This document shows, one piece after another, positions 34,101 through 44,000 of a DNA stretch of 46,916 nucleotides (its first letter is position 1; each line of letters starts with the position of its first letter). This DNA comes from Chthoniobacteraceae bacterium. Its GTDB lineage: Bacteria; Verrucomicrobiota; Verrucomicrobiia; Chthoniobacterales; Chthoniobacteraceae. Below the pieces are notes generated by a model. It saw nothing but the letters and a program-made list of their open reading frames with translations, was not told the origin of the DNA and did not search any database. The stretch is taken from NCBI GenBank assembly GCA_947471505.1, contig CANIWM010000051.1, positions 1-46,916 on the forward strand, given 5' to 3'. The translations under genes and the position numbers were made by a program.

Positions 34101-35064
34101 AGACGGGAGCGACCCGCGCCTGCCCGGCGGCGGCGTCAACCCGAGCGCGACCGTCGCATCGAGCACGACCATCAACGGCAACACCTGGCTCCGCGCACGC
34201 GCACTTTCCGGCGGAGTTTGGAGCGCGCTGAACGAGTCGTATCTCACCGTCACCACCCTCGCACCGGGCGACGTGCTCTTTTCCGAAATCCACTACAACC
34301 CGCAAGGCGACGACGACGCCGAGTTCCTCGAATTGTGGAATCCCACGACGCACGCCATCAACATGCGCGGCGCGAAATTCACTGCCGGGATCAGCTACGA
34401 CTTCCCCGACAACCGCGACATCCCGCTCCCGCCCGGCGGACGGCTCATCCTCAGCGGCAACCTCTACGCTTTCCAAAAACGATACGGCATCAACGTACCC
34501 GTCGAGGGCGTGTATTTCGACAGCCTCGGCAACGACGGCGACACCCTCACGCTCGCCCTCGGCGCGACCCCGCTCTTTTCCATCAACTACCAAGACGTGG
34601 CCCCGTGGCCCGACAACGCCGACGGCGACGGCTACAGCCTCGTCCTCGCAAACCCCGCCGCCGCCACGCTCGCCACGAGCTGGCGCACCAGCACCGCCAT
34701 CAACGGCAACCCGACCACCAGCGACACCGCGCTCCCCTTCACCGGCACCGCCCTCGCCGATGCCGATAATGACGGCATCCCCGCGCTGCTGGAGCATTTC
34801 TTCTCCACCAGCGACACGACGCTCAACGCATCGCCCATCGTCGCCAGCCGCGCCCTCGACGGCCGCCTGCAAATCACCTTCCCCCGCCGCCTCGCCGCCG
34901 ACGATCTCGCCGTGAACGTCGAAGTCAGCACCGACCTCGTAAACTGGACCGCCGACGTGACGCGCACCGCGCACTTCAACAACGGCAACAACACCGCCAC
35001 CGAAACCTGGACCGCCAACGCCGCAAGCAACGCGCAGTTTATGCGCGTCCGCGTGGTGAAGTAG
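31144..35064 (+). CDS. Lamin-tail / CotH-domain surface protein
   Basis: A 1306-residue secreted protein (signal peptide MSKRLSHFIALWLALVGSAFA). Domains in order are: an N-terminal beta domain (about 22-230); an Ig-like domain with TTYTLSATIGA (about 240-310); a lamin-tail domain (ITEFQAADG, then DWIELFNPNAFTLNLAGYQLTD); a chitobiase/FN3-like module (GAQIRYTTTSAEPTATTGTVY); a CotH-like domain (ENAGVELFGGAFTNFAKKSFRFKF, then GRFAHMYINGVYWGMFHVRERW); a second FN3-like module; and a second lamin-tail domain (LFSEIHYNPQGDDDAEFLELWNP). CotH domains are atypical kinases in spore coats, but in Verrucomicrobiota these large relatives are extracellular, with unknown substrates. It follows the giant PEP-CTERM gene by 193 bp and has no Shine-Dalgarno of its own. 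Confidence 0.88.
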   Translation: MSKRLSHFIALWLALVGSAFALTNGNFEATPFSTGWTITGAPVVTPGIAPGSTQGARFSTTGQALSQTVAWGAEWSLENYFAIRSTGVRAYSCIIGLGAAPNGINLRYEAGAFHVYNGTTAAWVALPTLGTVLASVDANADGDLDDVGDTKNVYRIRITGHSFGTAGWNYEVSVSDANSPTFTRNVANLTTNQNASGAANFPTLIKYSAEFGSNPGYWLDDVKSHEDALPVIRSFLTTAGNIGGPGLPASAQLSWAVDGADAVSISGIGAVATTGTATVSPTAQTTYTLSATIGASSASTATVVISVNAAHPSITEFQAADGTLLDVDGDKPDWIELFNPNAFTLNLAGYQLTDTATPGDNWIFPQTNLAPGGYVVVFASGKNRAISGAQLHTDFNLAASGEYLALHAPGGVLVQQFPADYPTTQKFPKQYANTSYGLLGGLAKYFKPSTPGAANGSGFDGVVEDTSFSIKRGIYSTAQTVAITTVTPGAQIRYTTTSAEPTATTGTVYTAPLTISATTTLRAAAFKTNFAPTNVDTNTYIFPADVVTQATMSTTITQHATYGPQMVAALTDLPSISVVTPGTIVNGADTVCSFEFIPTVGAGVQENAGVELFGGAFTNFAKKSFRFKFKADFGATSIKIPGLYANHAHGWKPIEEFDELEVRSGSHDMALRGFYMSNPFTDATMLDAGNWNPHGRFAHMYINGVYWGMFHVRERWDADLHTAYLGGPSSDFESINGNLNVGGWADPGDPYDGDGASWTRIKSLRTNYTQLKQYMDMRSYVDFQLMYMFGTSENEWRSTGPKDIGSGAKYMMNDSDGFLATAAYGALAAQNTNRAATRSNPAAGRQVGDGPGGVFSQLWQEGHVDYKMFLADRIHALLFNNGALTVGKTQARLTGLCNEIERAFYAEAARWSTVSATQYRTPSTWATERDNMLNNWLPARGPIYIGQLQGAGYYPTTAAPAFASATVANGATVSFPVSGATVYFTKDGSDPRLPGGGVNPSATVASSTTINGNTWLRARALSGGVWSALNESYLTVTTLAPGDVLFSEIHYNPQGDDDAEFLELWNPTTHAINMRGAKFTAGISYDFPDNRDIPLPPGGRLILSGNLYAFQKRYGINVPVEGVYFDSLGNDGDTLTLALGATPLFSINYQDVAPWPDNADGDGYSLVLANPAAATLATSWRTSTAINGNPTTSDTALPFTGTALADADNDGIPALLEHFFSTSDTTLNASPIVASRALDGRLQITFPRRLAADDLAVNVEVSTDLVNWTADVTRTAHFNNGNNTATETWTANAASNAQFMRVRVVK

Positions 35065-35115
35065 GGCGCACTTTCACGCTTGGCCCGTCTCGCCGGTTTC
35101 GCCAAGATTCCCGGC

Positions 35116-36522
35116 ATGACAGTCCCGCAGACCGAAATCATCATTTCCAAAGACGGTGAAGAGTTGCTCCGCAAGACCGTGCCGCCTGGCGAATACGTCA
35201 TCGGGCGCAGCGCGGAATGCGAACTCGTTGTGCCGACCGACCTCATCTCGCGTCGCCATGCGAAGCTGACGATTCAATACTACGAGACGTTTATCGAGGA
35301 TATGGGGAGCAGCAACGGCACGTTCGTTGCCGGGGAGCGCATCTCCGAATACACGCGCTTCTATCCTGGGCAGTCGGTGACGCTCGGTAGCGTGGTCGTG
35401 GAGTTGCGGCGGACAAAAACGGAGGACCCAGCGCAGACGATGTCGCCGCACAGCGAGGCGGTGCAGCGCCTCGTGCCGACGGCATTTTTGCGCGAGCAAA
35501 AGTACAGCGTCGGCGCAGTGATCGCGCAGGGCGGGATGGGCGCGATCCTCGACGCACAGGAAAACACGCTGCGCCGCAAGGTGGCGATCAAGCGGATGCT
35601 GAACAGCACCGACAGCGATCAGCTCGCGCGATTTATCGAGGAGGCGCAGATCACGGCGCAGCTCGATCATCCGAACATCGTGCCCGTTTACGAGCTGGGT
35701 GTGGATGCACAGGAGCAGGTGTTTTACTCGATGAAACTGGTGCGCGGCATCACGCTTCACAAGGTGCTCGGCCTGCTCGCGCAGGGCGTGCCGGCGACCG
35801 TGCAGAAGTACCCGCTCGCGGCGCTGCTGGGCATTTTTCAAAAGACGTGCGACGCGCTGGCGTTCGCGCACAGCAAGGGCGTGCTGCACCGCGACTTGAA
35901 GCCCGAGAACATCATGCTCGGCGAATACGGCGAGGTGCTGGTGATGGATTGGGGCCTCGCCCGCGCTGGAGGGCAGAACCTCGGCGGGCCAAACCGCACG
36001 CTCGTCCGCAGCGCACGCCGGGAGGACGCGGCGCAAATGACGATGGTCGGCATGGTGCTCGGCACGCCGCATTACATGGCACCCGAGCAGGCGCGCGGGG
36101 AGACGGACCGGTTCGACGCGCGGACGGACATCTACGCGCTGGGGGCGATCCTTTACCACATCCTCGCGCTGGAGTTGCCGGTGAAGGGAGACGACGTCGG
36201 CGAGGTGCTGCGCAGCGTGGCGAATGGCGAAGTGGCACCGTTCACCTCCACGGCGAAGAATCTGCCTGCGGGAAAGACGTTCCCGCATTTGCCGGACGGC
36301 AAAATCCCGCCCGCCCTCGCGAAGATCACGCGCTGTGCGATGGCGCTAAACATGGCCGACCGCTACGCGACGGTGCAGGAGTTGCAGACGGCGGTGGAGG
36401 AGTTCCAAGGCGGCATGGCGACAGGCAGCGGTAACAGCGCGGCGAAAACGCCGTGGCTGCTCTACGCAATCATCACGACGCTCGCGGCTGCGCTGGCACT
36501 GGTGCTGGCAATGCCGCGGTGA
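35116..36522 (+). CDS. FHA-domain Ser/Thr protein kinase
   Basis: A 468-residue protein with an N-terminal FHA phospho-threonine-binding domain (about 27-95: GEYVIGRS, SRRHAK, SSNGTF). A Hanks-type kinase follows (about 130-430: glycine loop QGGMGA 138-143, Lys159 in VAIK, HRDLKPEN 258-265, DWG 278-280 in place of DFG, APE 322-324). One membrane helix lies at the C-terminus (about 445-465, LLYAIITTLAAALALVL) with only a few residues after it. All catalytic residues are present apart from the DFG to DWG change, which is frequent in kinases of this group. It would signal from the inner membrane with both domains in the cytoplasm. It is a paralogue of the next gene. The start is fixed by near identity of the N-termini. 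Confidence 0.92.
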   Translation: MTVPQTEIIISKDGEELLRKTVPPGEYVIGRSAECELVVPTDLISRRHAKLTIQYYETFIEDMGSSNGTFVAGERISEYTRFYPGQSVTLGSVVVELRRTKTEDPAQTMSPHSEAVQRLVPTAFLREQKYSVGAVIAQGGMGAILDAQENTLRRKVAIKRMLNSTDSDQLARFIEEAQITAQLDHPNIVPVYELGVDAQEQVFYSMKLVRGITLHKVLGLLAQGVPATVQKYPLAALLGIFQKTCDALAFAHSKGVLHRDLKPENIMLGEYGEVLVMDWGLARAGGQNLGGPNRTLVRSARREDAAQMTMVGMVLGTPHYMAPEQARGETDRFDARTDIYALGAILYHILALELPVKGDDVGEVLRSVANGEVAPFTSTAKNLPAGKTFPHLPDGKIPPALAKITRCAMALNMADRYATVQELQTAVEEFQGGMATGSGNSAAKTPWLLYAIITTLAAALALVLAMPR

Positions 36523-36528
36523 TCGCCT

Positions 36529-36571
36529 GCGGGTGCGCTGGCAGAGCGTCTCGCATCCGCGAAGACTTTTT
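36529..36571 (+). terminator. Rho-independent terminator between the two kinase genes
   Basis: GCGGGTGCG (36529-36537) pairs with CGCATCCGC (36552-36560), one G-T pair, with a 14-nt loop. It is followed after six bases by TTTTT at 36567-36571. It follows the first kinase stop by 6 bp and suggests the second kinase has its own promoter. Confidence 0.55.
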
Positions 36572-36608
36572 GGTTCTCCCAGCGGCAGGATGTTGACACA
36601 CTCCGCAC

Positions 36609-39173
36609 ATGACTGTCCCGCAGACAGAGATCATCATTTCAAAAGACGGCGCTGAAGTGGAGCGCCGCGTGGTCGCGCCGGGTGAATACATTATTGGGCG
36701 CGGGGAGGACTGTGCGTTTCAGGTCATCGGTGAGAAAGTCTCCCGGCATCATGCTCGGCTTTTTGTCAGCTATCAGGACTGGTCTATCGCCGACCTCGGG
36801 AGTGCGAACGGGACTCAGCTCAATGAGGAGCCCGTGGGCGAGGCGGCGGTGAAGGTTTGGCCTTCCCAAATCATCCGCGTGGGCGAAGCCACTATTGAGC
36901 TTCGTGCCCTCTCGCAGAGCGACCTGGATGCCACGCTCATGCCCATGCAGGAGGCCGTGCGCAGGCATCTGCCGCCGGAGCTCCAGAGCACGCGCAGATA
37001 CCAGATCGGCAAACAAATCGCGCAGGGCGGTATGGGCGCGATTCTTTCCGCAGCGGACCAAGGGATTCGCCGCGAGGTGGCGATGAAGGTGATGCTCAAG
37101 GCGATGGACCCCGGCGACATCCTGCGGTTCATCGAGGAGGCGCAAGTGACCGGACAGCTTGAGCACCCGAGCATCGTCCCCGTTTACGAGCTGAGCGTGA
37201 ACGAGCAGGGCGAAGTCTTCTACACGATGAAGATGGTGCGCGGCATCACGCTGAAAAAGGTGATCGAACTGCTGGCGAAGGGCGTCGGCGACGTGGCGAA
37301 AAAATACCCGCTCGCAGCGTTGCTCACCATTTTCCAGAAAGTGTGCGACGCCATCGCGTTTGCGCACAGCAAGGGAGTCATCCACCGCGACCTCAAGCCC
37401 GAGAACATCATGCTCGGCGACTACGGCGAAGTGCTGGTGATGGATTGGGGCCTCGCCCGGCTCGTCGGCAGCACCGAGCGAGCGACCGTCGTGCGCTCCG
37501 CAAAGGCCGACGAAGGCGACGCGATGCGCACGCAAACCGGCACCATCATGGGCACGCCCACCTACATGTCGCCCGAGCAAGCGCGCGGTGAAATCGAGAA
37601 CCTCGACGCCCGCTCGGACATCTACGCGCTCGGGACGATCCTCTTCGAGTTGTTGCACCTGCGCCCCGTCGTCACCGGCGCGGAAGTCATGCAAATCGTC
37701 AGCAAAGTGCAGCGCGGCGCAGTCGAGTGGGGCACCGACAAGACGCAAATCCCCGCATCGCTCCTCGCCGTCTGCCGCAAAGCCCTCGCGCTCTCGATCA
37801 CCGCCCGCTACCCGCGCGTGGAGGACTTGCAAGCCGACCTGCTCGCCTTCCAAAACGGCTTCGCCACCAGCGCGGAGAAAGCGGGCGCGTGGAGGCAGAT
37901 CAAGCTGCTCATCAAACGCAACAAAGCGGCTAGCATCGGCGCCGCCGCCGTGCTCGCGGTGAGCATCGCTTTCACCGCGAAGGTGGTTTCCGAAGGCCGC
38001 CGCGCCGAGCGTGCGCTGGAAAAGCTCGGCGCGGCGGCGCCCTCGCTCGCCGCACAAGCGCGCACGCTCGTCGCGAGTCGCAAGCTCGATGAGGCGGTCG
38101 AGAAGCTGGACTTTGCGCTGACCATCGCGCCGGAGAATGCGGACTTTCACCTCCAGCGCGCGAATGTCCTGCAAGCCGCGCTCCGGCTCGATGAAGCCGC
38201 TGTCGGCTACCGCCGTGTGCTCGCGCTGCGCAAAGGCGACGCCGCTGCCACGACGAACCTCGCACTTTGCGAAAAGCTCTCCGCGCGCGGCGGCGAACTC
38301 TCTTCCGGCGATCTGCAATCGCTCCTGCGCACCATGCTCGATCAAAAGCGCGACGCCGAAGCCGCACCGCTCGCGCTCCGCCTCGGCCAAGGCGCCGCCG
38401 TTATCTCCGCCGCGATTGATGAGGCGCTCAGCGGCTGGAAGACCCTCGCGGGCTGGAAGAGCATTCCGCGCGTGAGCCGCCTGGGCGACGGCAGTTACTC
38501 TCTTAATCTCAGCGGCCTCGGCCTCGCCGATCTCACCCCGCTCGCGAAACTGCGCGACCTGCCGATTTCCGAACTTAACATCGCGGAGAATCCTGTCGCC
38601 GATCTTTCTCCCCTCGCGGGCCTGCCGCTGCGCTCGCTCAATGGCTACCATTCGGGCATCACCTCCCTGCTTCCCCTCCGCGGGATGCCCCTCCGCTCGC
38701 TGGCGATTGTAAAATGCACGGGCGTCACCTCACTCGATGGTCTCCAGGGCGTGACACTGGAAACCGTGGATATCCAGAACACGAAGGTGGCGGATATCAC
38801 TCCGTTGCACGGCGCCCCGCTCAAGAAACTCACCTTTGGATACTACAGCAAAGTTGTGACACTCGCGGGGCTGGAAGGCGCACCGCTCCATACTCTCACG
38901 GTCGTGGCTTTTAACAACTCGCTCGCGGACATCTCCGCCCTCCGCGGCTCGCCCGTGCGCGAAGTGAGCTTTCTGAGTTGTCCGCACATCAAAGACTTCT
39001 CGGTGCTCACGACCTGCCCGAAACTCGAAATCATCAGCTTTGACGCCAAGGCGCCCGGCACGCCCGCGCTCCGCGCGATGACGCACCTCAAGGTGACGCT
39101 GGATGACGGGCGCATCCTGCCGATGGCGGAGTTCTGGAAGGAATACGACGCAGAGAAAGCCAAACCAAAATGA
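36609..39173 (+). CDS. FHA-domain Ser/Thr kinase with TPR and LRR-like C-terminus
   Basis: An 854-residue kinase, paralogous to the preceding one over the first 430 residues: FHA (28-98: GEYIIGRGEDCAF, SRHHAR, SANGT), glycine loop (139-144), Lys160, HRDLKPEN (259-266), DWG (279-281) and SPE (321-323). After a membrane helix (441-458, ASIGAAAVLAVSIAFTAKVV) it has a TPR-like stretch (about 480-555, SRKLDEAVEKLDFALTIAPENADF). Leucine-rich-like repeats of about 22 residues follow (about 630-800: DLTPLAKLRDLPISELNIAENPVADLSPL, PLRSLNG and similar). The C-terminal part would sit outside the membrane as a sensor or scaffold. The kinase ligand and targets are unknown. Its stop overlaps the ATG of the next, broken FHA gene. 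Confidence 0.9.
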   Translation: MTVPQTEIIISKDGAEVERRVVAPGEYIIGRGEDCAFQVIGEKVSRHHARLFVSYQDWSIADLGSANGTQLNEEPVGEAAVKVWPSQIIRVGEATIELRALSQSDLDATLMPMQEAVRRHLPPELQSTRRYQIGKQIAQGGMGAILSAADQGIRREVAMKVMLKAMDPGDILRFIEEAQVTGQLEHPSIVPVYELSVNEQGEVFYTMKMVRGITLKKVIELLAKGVGDVAKKYPLAALLTIFQKVCDAIAFAHSKGVIHRDLKPENIMLGDYGEVLVMDWGLARLVGSTERATVVRSAKADEGDAMRTQTGTIMGTPTYMSPEQARGEIENLDARSDIYALGTILFELLHLRPVVTGAEVMQIVSKVQRGAVEWGTDKTQIPASLLAVCRKALALSITARYPRVEDLQADLLAFQNGFATSAEKAGAWRQIKLLIKRNKAASIGAAAVLAVSIAFTAKVVSEGRRAERALEKLGAAAPSLAAQARTLVASRKLDEAVEKLDFALTIAPENADFHLQRANVLQAALRLDEAAVGYRRVLALRKGDAAATTNLALCEKLSARGGELSSGDLQSLLRTMLDQKRDAEAAPLALRLGQGAAVISAAIDEALSGWKTLAGWKSIPRVSRLGDGSYSLNLSGLGLADLTPLAKLRDLPISELNIAENPVADLSPLAGLPLRSLNGYHSGITSLLPLRGMPLRSLAIVKCTGVTSLDGLQGVTLETVDIQNTKVADITPLHGAPLKKLTFGYYSKVVTLAGLEGAPLHTLTVVAFNNSLADISALRGSPVREVSFLSCPHIKDFSVLTTCPKLEIISFDAKAPGTPALRAMTHLKVTLDDGRILPMAEFWKEYDAEKAKPK

Positions 39174-39319
39174 CCATTCCACAGACCGAGATCATCATCC
39201 GTAAAGACGGCACCGAGTTGGAGCGCCGAGTGGTCGCGCCGGGCGAATACATCATCGGGCGCGGGGAGGACTGCGCGTTTCAGGTCATCGGAGAGAAAGT
39301 GTCGCGACATCACGCGCGC
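39170..39319 (+). pseudogene. Third FHA-kinase start, broken after 50 codons
   Basis: The start ATG overlaps the stop of the second kinase (ATGA). Codons 1-50 (MTIPQTEIIIRKDG, then GEYIIGRGEDCAFQVIGEKVSRHHAR) repeat the N-terminus of the second kinase almost exactly. After the Arg at 39317-39319 the homology stops, just where LFVSYQ would follow, and the frame runs on for 52 unrelated codons to 39478. Half an FHA domain and no kinase remain, so it is a remnant of a tandem duplication cut by a deletion or recombination. Confidence 0.8.
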
Positions 39320-39320
39320 G

Positions 39321-39929
39321 CAGTGGATCAGCCGCATCCTTGGCGAGCAGCAATACAACGACCGCAAGAATGTCGCCGGGGGAATCTGGAGCAGCATGGC
39401 GCACTACCAAACGGTCGCGCTCGCGGGCTCGGCAGTCGGGCTGGGACCACTCGGGCAGGAGCTCGCGGAAGCAAATGAGTCGAAGGACAAACAGAAAGTT
39501 GAGCAGCCGAAGTTGGCGGAAACGGATCAGAAAATCGCCATCGGCAAAGATGGTGCAATCACGATTCCGGCAGTCGCTTTCAGCAAGCCTTCCGGCCACT
39601 TCGCGGCGATGAAGAGTTTCGCAGGCGGCATGCAAATCCACGGCACCGGCGGCTTCAAAGCCGAATACGCCGTCGAGGTGCCGCAGGCCGGAAAGTACGT
39701 GCTGACCGCCCGAGTGGTGACGGTGCAAGAGGGGCAGAAGTTTCGGCTCGCCGCAAACGACGCGAAGGCACCGGTCGAAATCGCAGTGCCCTACACCATC
39801 GGCAAATGGCAGCAAACGCAGCCGGTAGAGTTCGCGCTCGCGAAGGGGAAGAACGTGATTCAGGTCGCGCTCGCAGACGGTAGTCGCGGAGTGAGCATCA
39901 AAGAGTTCACGCTCGCACCGGTGAAATAA
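39321..39929 (+). pseudogene. 3' fragment of a large secreted-protein gene
   Basis: From CAG 39321 a different frame becomes coding (QWISRILGEQQYNDRKN, then GGIWSSMAHYQTVALAGSAVGLGPLGQEL) and ends at TAA 39927-39929, out of frame with the FHA start. The first part looks like the end of a helical repeat domain. The second (about 39580-39929: HFAAMKSFAGGMQIHGTGG, KAEYAVEVPQAGKYVLTARVV) is a carbohydrate-binding-like beta sandwich. It lacks its own 5' end. ATG 39396 could start a 177-residue product without signal peptide, so residual expression cannot be excluded. The family is not recognised for certain. Confidence 0.6.
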
Positions 39930-39959
39930 TCCAACTTACAACTCAACAACCAAACCACC

Positions 39960-41075
39960 ATGACACAGAACCACATCACACGCCGGGCCTTCGTGCTCAC
40001 CACACTTGCACTCGCATCGTACACCGCCTCGGCAGCCGACCTGCCCGGCGGCAAGCCTGCCGACATGACGAAGCCCGTCCAGGTCTTCATCCTCATGGGT
40101 CAGTCCAACATGGTCGGCCTCGGCAAAGTCACCGGACCCGATGGCTCGCTGGAGTTCGCGGTGAAGGAAAAGAAAAAGTATCCCTTCCTCGTGGACGAAG
40201 CGGGTGCGTGGGCTGAGCGCAAGGACGTGCGCTTTGCCCGCGTGATGTCCGGTCGCGGCGGCGACATGCAACGGCTCAACAACGAGTGGATGACCGTCAA
40301 GACCTGCAAGACCATCGGGCCGGAGTTCGGCATCGCGGAACCCCTCGGCAATGCCGTCGCGGAACCCGTGCTCATTTTGAAAAGCTGCATCGGCAACCGC
40401 AGTCTCGGCTGGGACCTCCTCCCTCCCGGCAGCGAGCGCACTGAGTTTGTCGTCAAAGACAAAGCGGGCGTGGAAAAGAAGATGATCTATGCCGGCTACA
40501 AGGAGAAACCCGACTCATGGGAAGCGGATCCCGCCAAGGGTCTCAAAACCGAACCCCCATCACCGTGGGTGGATAAAGCGGGCAAGCCGATCGAATGGTA
40601 TGCCGGCAAGCAGTGGGACGACGACATCAGCTACGCCAAGACCGTCCTCACCGAGCTCGATAAACACTACCCCGGCGCGACGAAGTATGAAGTCGCGGGA
40701 TTCTTTTACTGGCAGGGCGAGAAGGACGCCGGCAACCCCGGACACGCCGCGACCTACGAGAAAAACCTCGTGCATTTCATCAAGACCGTGCGCAAAGAAT
40801 TCAATGCACCGAATGCGAAATTCGTTCTCGCCACGATGGGCGAATCCGCAAAGGGCGGCGGTGGACTTGGCGGAGAGATTCTCAACGCGCAGCTCGCCGT
40901 GGACGGCACCACCGGGAAGTATCCCGAGTTCAAAGGCAACGTCGCGACCATCTACACAAACCCCATGGCACAAGGCGGCAGCGGCAACGGACACTACGGC
41001 GGCAAGGCCGAGGTTTACATGGATGTAGGCGAAGCCATGGGCAAGGCGATGGTCGAACTGCTGAAGAGCAAGTAG
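39960..41075 (+). CDS. Sialate O-acetylesterase-like carbohydrate esterase, paralogue 1
   Basis: A 371-residue exported esterase of the SASA/DUF303 (CE6-like) family, which removes acetyl groups from sugars. The signal has a twin-arginine look (TRRAFVLTTLALASYTASA). The block GQSNM (47-51) gives the nucleophile Ser49, FYWQGEKDAG (249-258) is the second conserved block, and NGHYGGKAEVYMDVG (343-357) places His345 as the likely base. A 30-base leader without any G (39930-39959) precedes the start. The next gene begins 4 bp after the stop. The products of neighbouring DUF1592 and DUF1552 genes suggest a periplasmic polysaccharide-processing unit (inference). Confidence 0.88.
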   Translation: MTQNHITRRAFVLTTLALASYTASAADLPGGKPADMTKPVQVFILMGQSNMVGLGKVTGPDGSLEFAVKEKKKYPFLVDEAGAWAERKDVRFARVMSGRGGDMQRLNNEWMTVKTCKTIGPEFGIAEPLGNAVAEPVLILKSCIGNRSLGWDLLPPGSERTEFVVKDKAGVEKKMIYAGYKEKPDSWEADPAKGLKTEPPSPWVDKAGKPIEWYAGKQWDDDISYAKTVLTELDKHYPGATKYEVAGFFYWQGEKDAGNPGHAATYEKNLVHFIKTVRKEFNAPNAKFVLATMGESAKGGGGLGGEILNAQLAVDGTTGKYPEFKGNVATIYTNPMAQGGSGNGHYGGKAEVYMDVGEAMGKAMVELLKSK

Positions 41076-41079
41076 GCCA

Positions 41080-44000
41080 ATGCGCGAGGCAAAGCTCCTT
41101 GTGTTGTTGCTTTTCGCAACGTCAGCCGCCGCGCCCGCCGCTCCCGACGCCGCGAGGAAAGTCCTCAGCGAATATTGCACCGACTGCCACGACGCCGCAG
41201 AGCAGAAGGGCGACATCCGGCTCGATCATCTCGATGGTCTCGCGCTGGATGCACGGCTCGATCTGCTCAACCGCGTACAGGAACAGGCCTATCTCAAACA
41301 CATGCCTCCTCCCAAAAAGAGGCAGCCGTCTGAGGAGGAACGGCAGCAGTTGCTCGCCTGGGTGTCGGCGGAGCTGAAGGTTCACAAGGCCTCCAAGCTG
41401 GAGGGCAAGCTCAGCAAGCCGGAATACGGCAACTACGTGGAGCATGAGAAATTGTTCTCTGGGGAGTATTCAAACCTCCCCGGCTCCACCCCCGACCGGC
41501 GCTGGCTCATTAGCGAGTTCATCTTCAACGCCAAGATTCAAAGGATGCTCGGCAACATCACCATTGAATCATGGAAGGGCGGACGGGTGCCCGTGCTGGG
41601 TGGCGTAAAAGTCCAGAACCTCAGCCTCAGCAATCCCTTCCTGCTGCCGTCCGTCTCAGGAGTGCGCTACTACGCCAACGAGGATCTCACCGGCGGGCAC
41701 CTCTCGAGCATGCTGACCAATGCTCACAAAATCTCCGAATACATCACGGACACCCTCGTGAAGCGGAAGGGTAGCAAGAGCTTCCCGGCCATCGGCCAAA
41801 TCATGGCCCTCGAAGATCTGCAGCAGGCAACGCTCGCGGCGAGGCGCGAATTTCTCAGCACCCGGCTCGCAGGACTCTGCGAGGAAATTTACGGTGCAAA
41901 AAATGCCGCGATGCTTCCCCGCTTCCAGCCGGTCGTCCTGAATGAGGTGAAGAAACTGGCTGACGGGGAGACCTACAAGAAAGCGCCCATCCATGTCGCC
42001 CAAAACCTCCTGAAGGATCTCGAAGGCGACACACTCGTTTTCGAGCTCCTGGGTGATCCGGAGAGTCGGAAAAAATCCGACGAGGAACTCCGGGAACTGT
42101 GCGAGCGCACCTGGTTTTATTTTGGTGATGACCCGCGCACCATCCAGGGACGCATGACCATCCTTCGGGATTACTTCTCCGATTTCCGCCAGCTCGCACT
42201 CACCGCGAAAGGCAAGCAGAAGGCGGGCGCCTCCAAGCCGCTCCCCGACGCGGAAACGAAGGTGATCCAAGCCTCCATCCTCAAGCACCGTGCCCAGAGT
42301 GACACCTATTCCGCGCTCCTCGAAAAGTGCATGGCGGGCTGGGAGAGCGAATGCAAACAGGCCCGACTCGATGCCCCGCCCACGCCGGATTCGCTGCTCG
42401 GCGAGTTAATCAACCAGTTGTTCAGCGCCATTCTCGATCGTTCGCCTGATTCTGCGGAAGCCCGCGAGTATCTCGACCTTTCCCGGACCTACATCCAGAA
42501 ACTCGGCAAACTAAAGGCCATCCAGAAACTGATCCAAACGCTGGTTCTCTCCAGCGAGTTTGCCTACCGGCAGGAGTTTGGCTGTGGTGCCGCGGATGCA
42601 AACGGACGGCGCATGCTCTCCCCGCGCGACGCCAGTTACGCCATCGCCTATGCCCTCACCGATCAATGTCCGGACCCGGAACTCACGCAGGCCGCAGCCT
42701 CGGGCAGGCTTTCCACGAGGGAGGATTACAAACGGGAAGTGACCCGCATCCTCGCGGATCGGAGCAAAATCTATCTGATCGATCCCATTCTCGCCGACAA
42801 AGGCTTCCGCGAAAACACCACCGACCTCCCCGTCCGCAAACTTCGTTTCTTCCGCGAGTTTTTCGGCTACCCGGCCGCCATCACCATCTTCAAGGACGAG
42901 AAACGCTTCGGCGGTGACCGTCTCAGTGACGCCACGGATCGCCTGCTCAGTGAAACCGACCGGACCGTCGAACACATTCTCAAGCAGGACAAAAACGTCT
43001 TCGAGGAGCTGCTGACGACGGACAAGTTCTACGTTTACCACGACGGCGACAACGCGCGGATGCAGGCCGCCTCCGACCGAATCAAGTCCATCTACGCCTA
43101 CTTCAAAGACCTCGACTGGCGAAAATTCAAAAAGGAGGACCTGCTCAAGCACGCCGATTTTCTGAGGAAGGTGAAGATGCGGGGCGTTGACCCCGACAAG
43201 CTTGAGGCCCGCAACCGTCAGGGTTCGACCATCGAACTTTTCAAACTGTCCATGGAAAGCATCACGGCGCGATTGGACAAGGGACAGAAGGAAGCGGCCC
43301 CGTTCGACCTCTACCGGGGATACGGCTACGATTTCATGATGGGCTATAACGTGTCCAAGTTCTTCAACATCCCAATGGACAACTGGGATTACCTCGCCGT
43401 CCAGCCGGGGAAGGTCGCCCATCGCAAAGGCATTCTGACGCATCCGGCCTGGCTCATCGCCCACGCCAAAAACACCGAGACCGATCCCGTGCATCGCGGC
43501 AAATGGGTACGCGAGAAACTGCTCGCCGGCACCATCCCCGACGTGCCCATCACCGTTGACGCAAAAATCCCCGAAGACCACGGCAAATCATTGCGGGACC
43601 GCCTCGCTTCCGCTTCCGAAGTCACCTACTGCTGGAAATGCCACGTGCAGATGAACCCGCTCGGATATGCCTTCGAGAGCTATGATGATTTCGGCAGATT
43701 CCGAACCGAGGAAGCCCTCGAGTATCCGGATCAGGTCATCAAGAAAAGCCCCGACAAATGGACGCTCCTCACCGATACCCGCGACGTTTACAAAACGGTG
43801 CCGGTCAATGCAGCCGGATCTCTTGAAGGAACCGGCGACGAGAAGCTGGACGGCGCCATCAAGGACGCGCAGGAACTCGCTGAACGCCTTGGCAAATCCC
43901 GCCGGGTCCGCCAGTCCATCATCCGTTACGCCTTCCGTTATTTCATGGGTCGGAACGAGACCCTCTCCGATTCGCAAACCCTCATCGCGGCTGAGAAAGC

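Noticed and set aside
36593-36598. TTGACA just before the second kinase gene
   Set aside because: It lies 10 bases before the ATG, leaving no room for a -10 element and transcript start.
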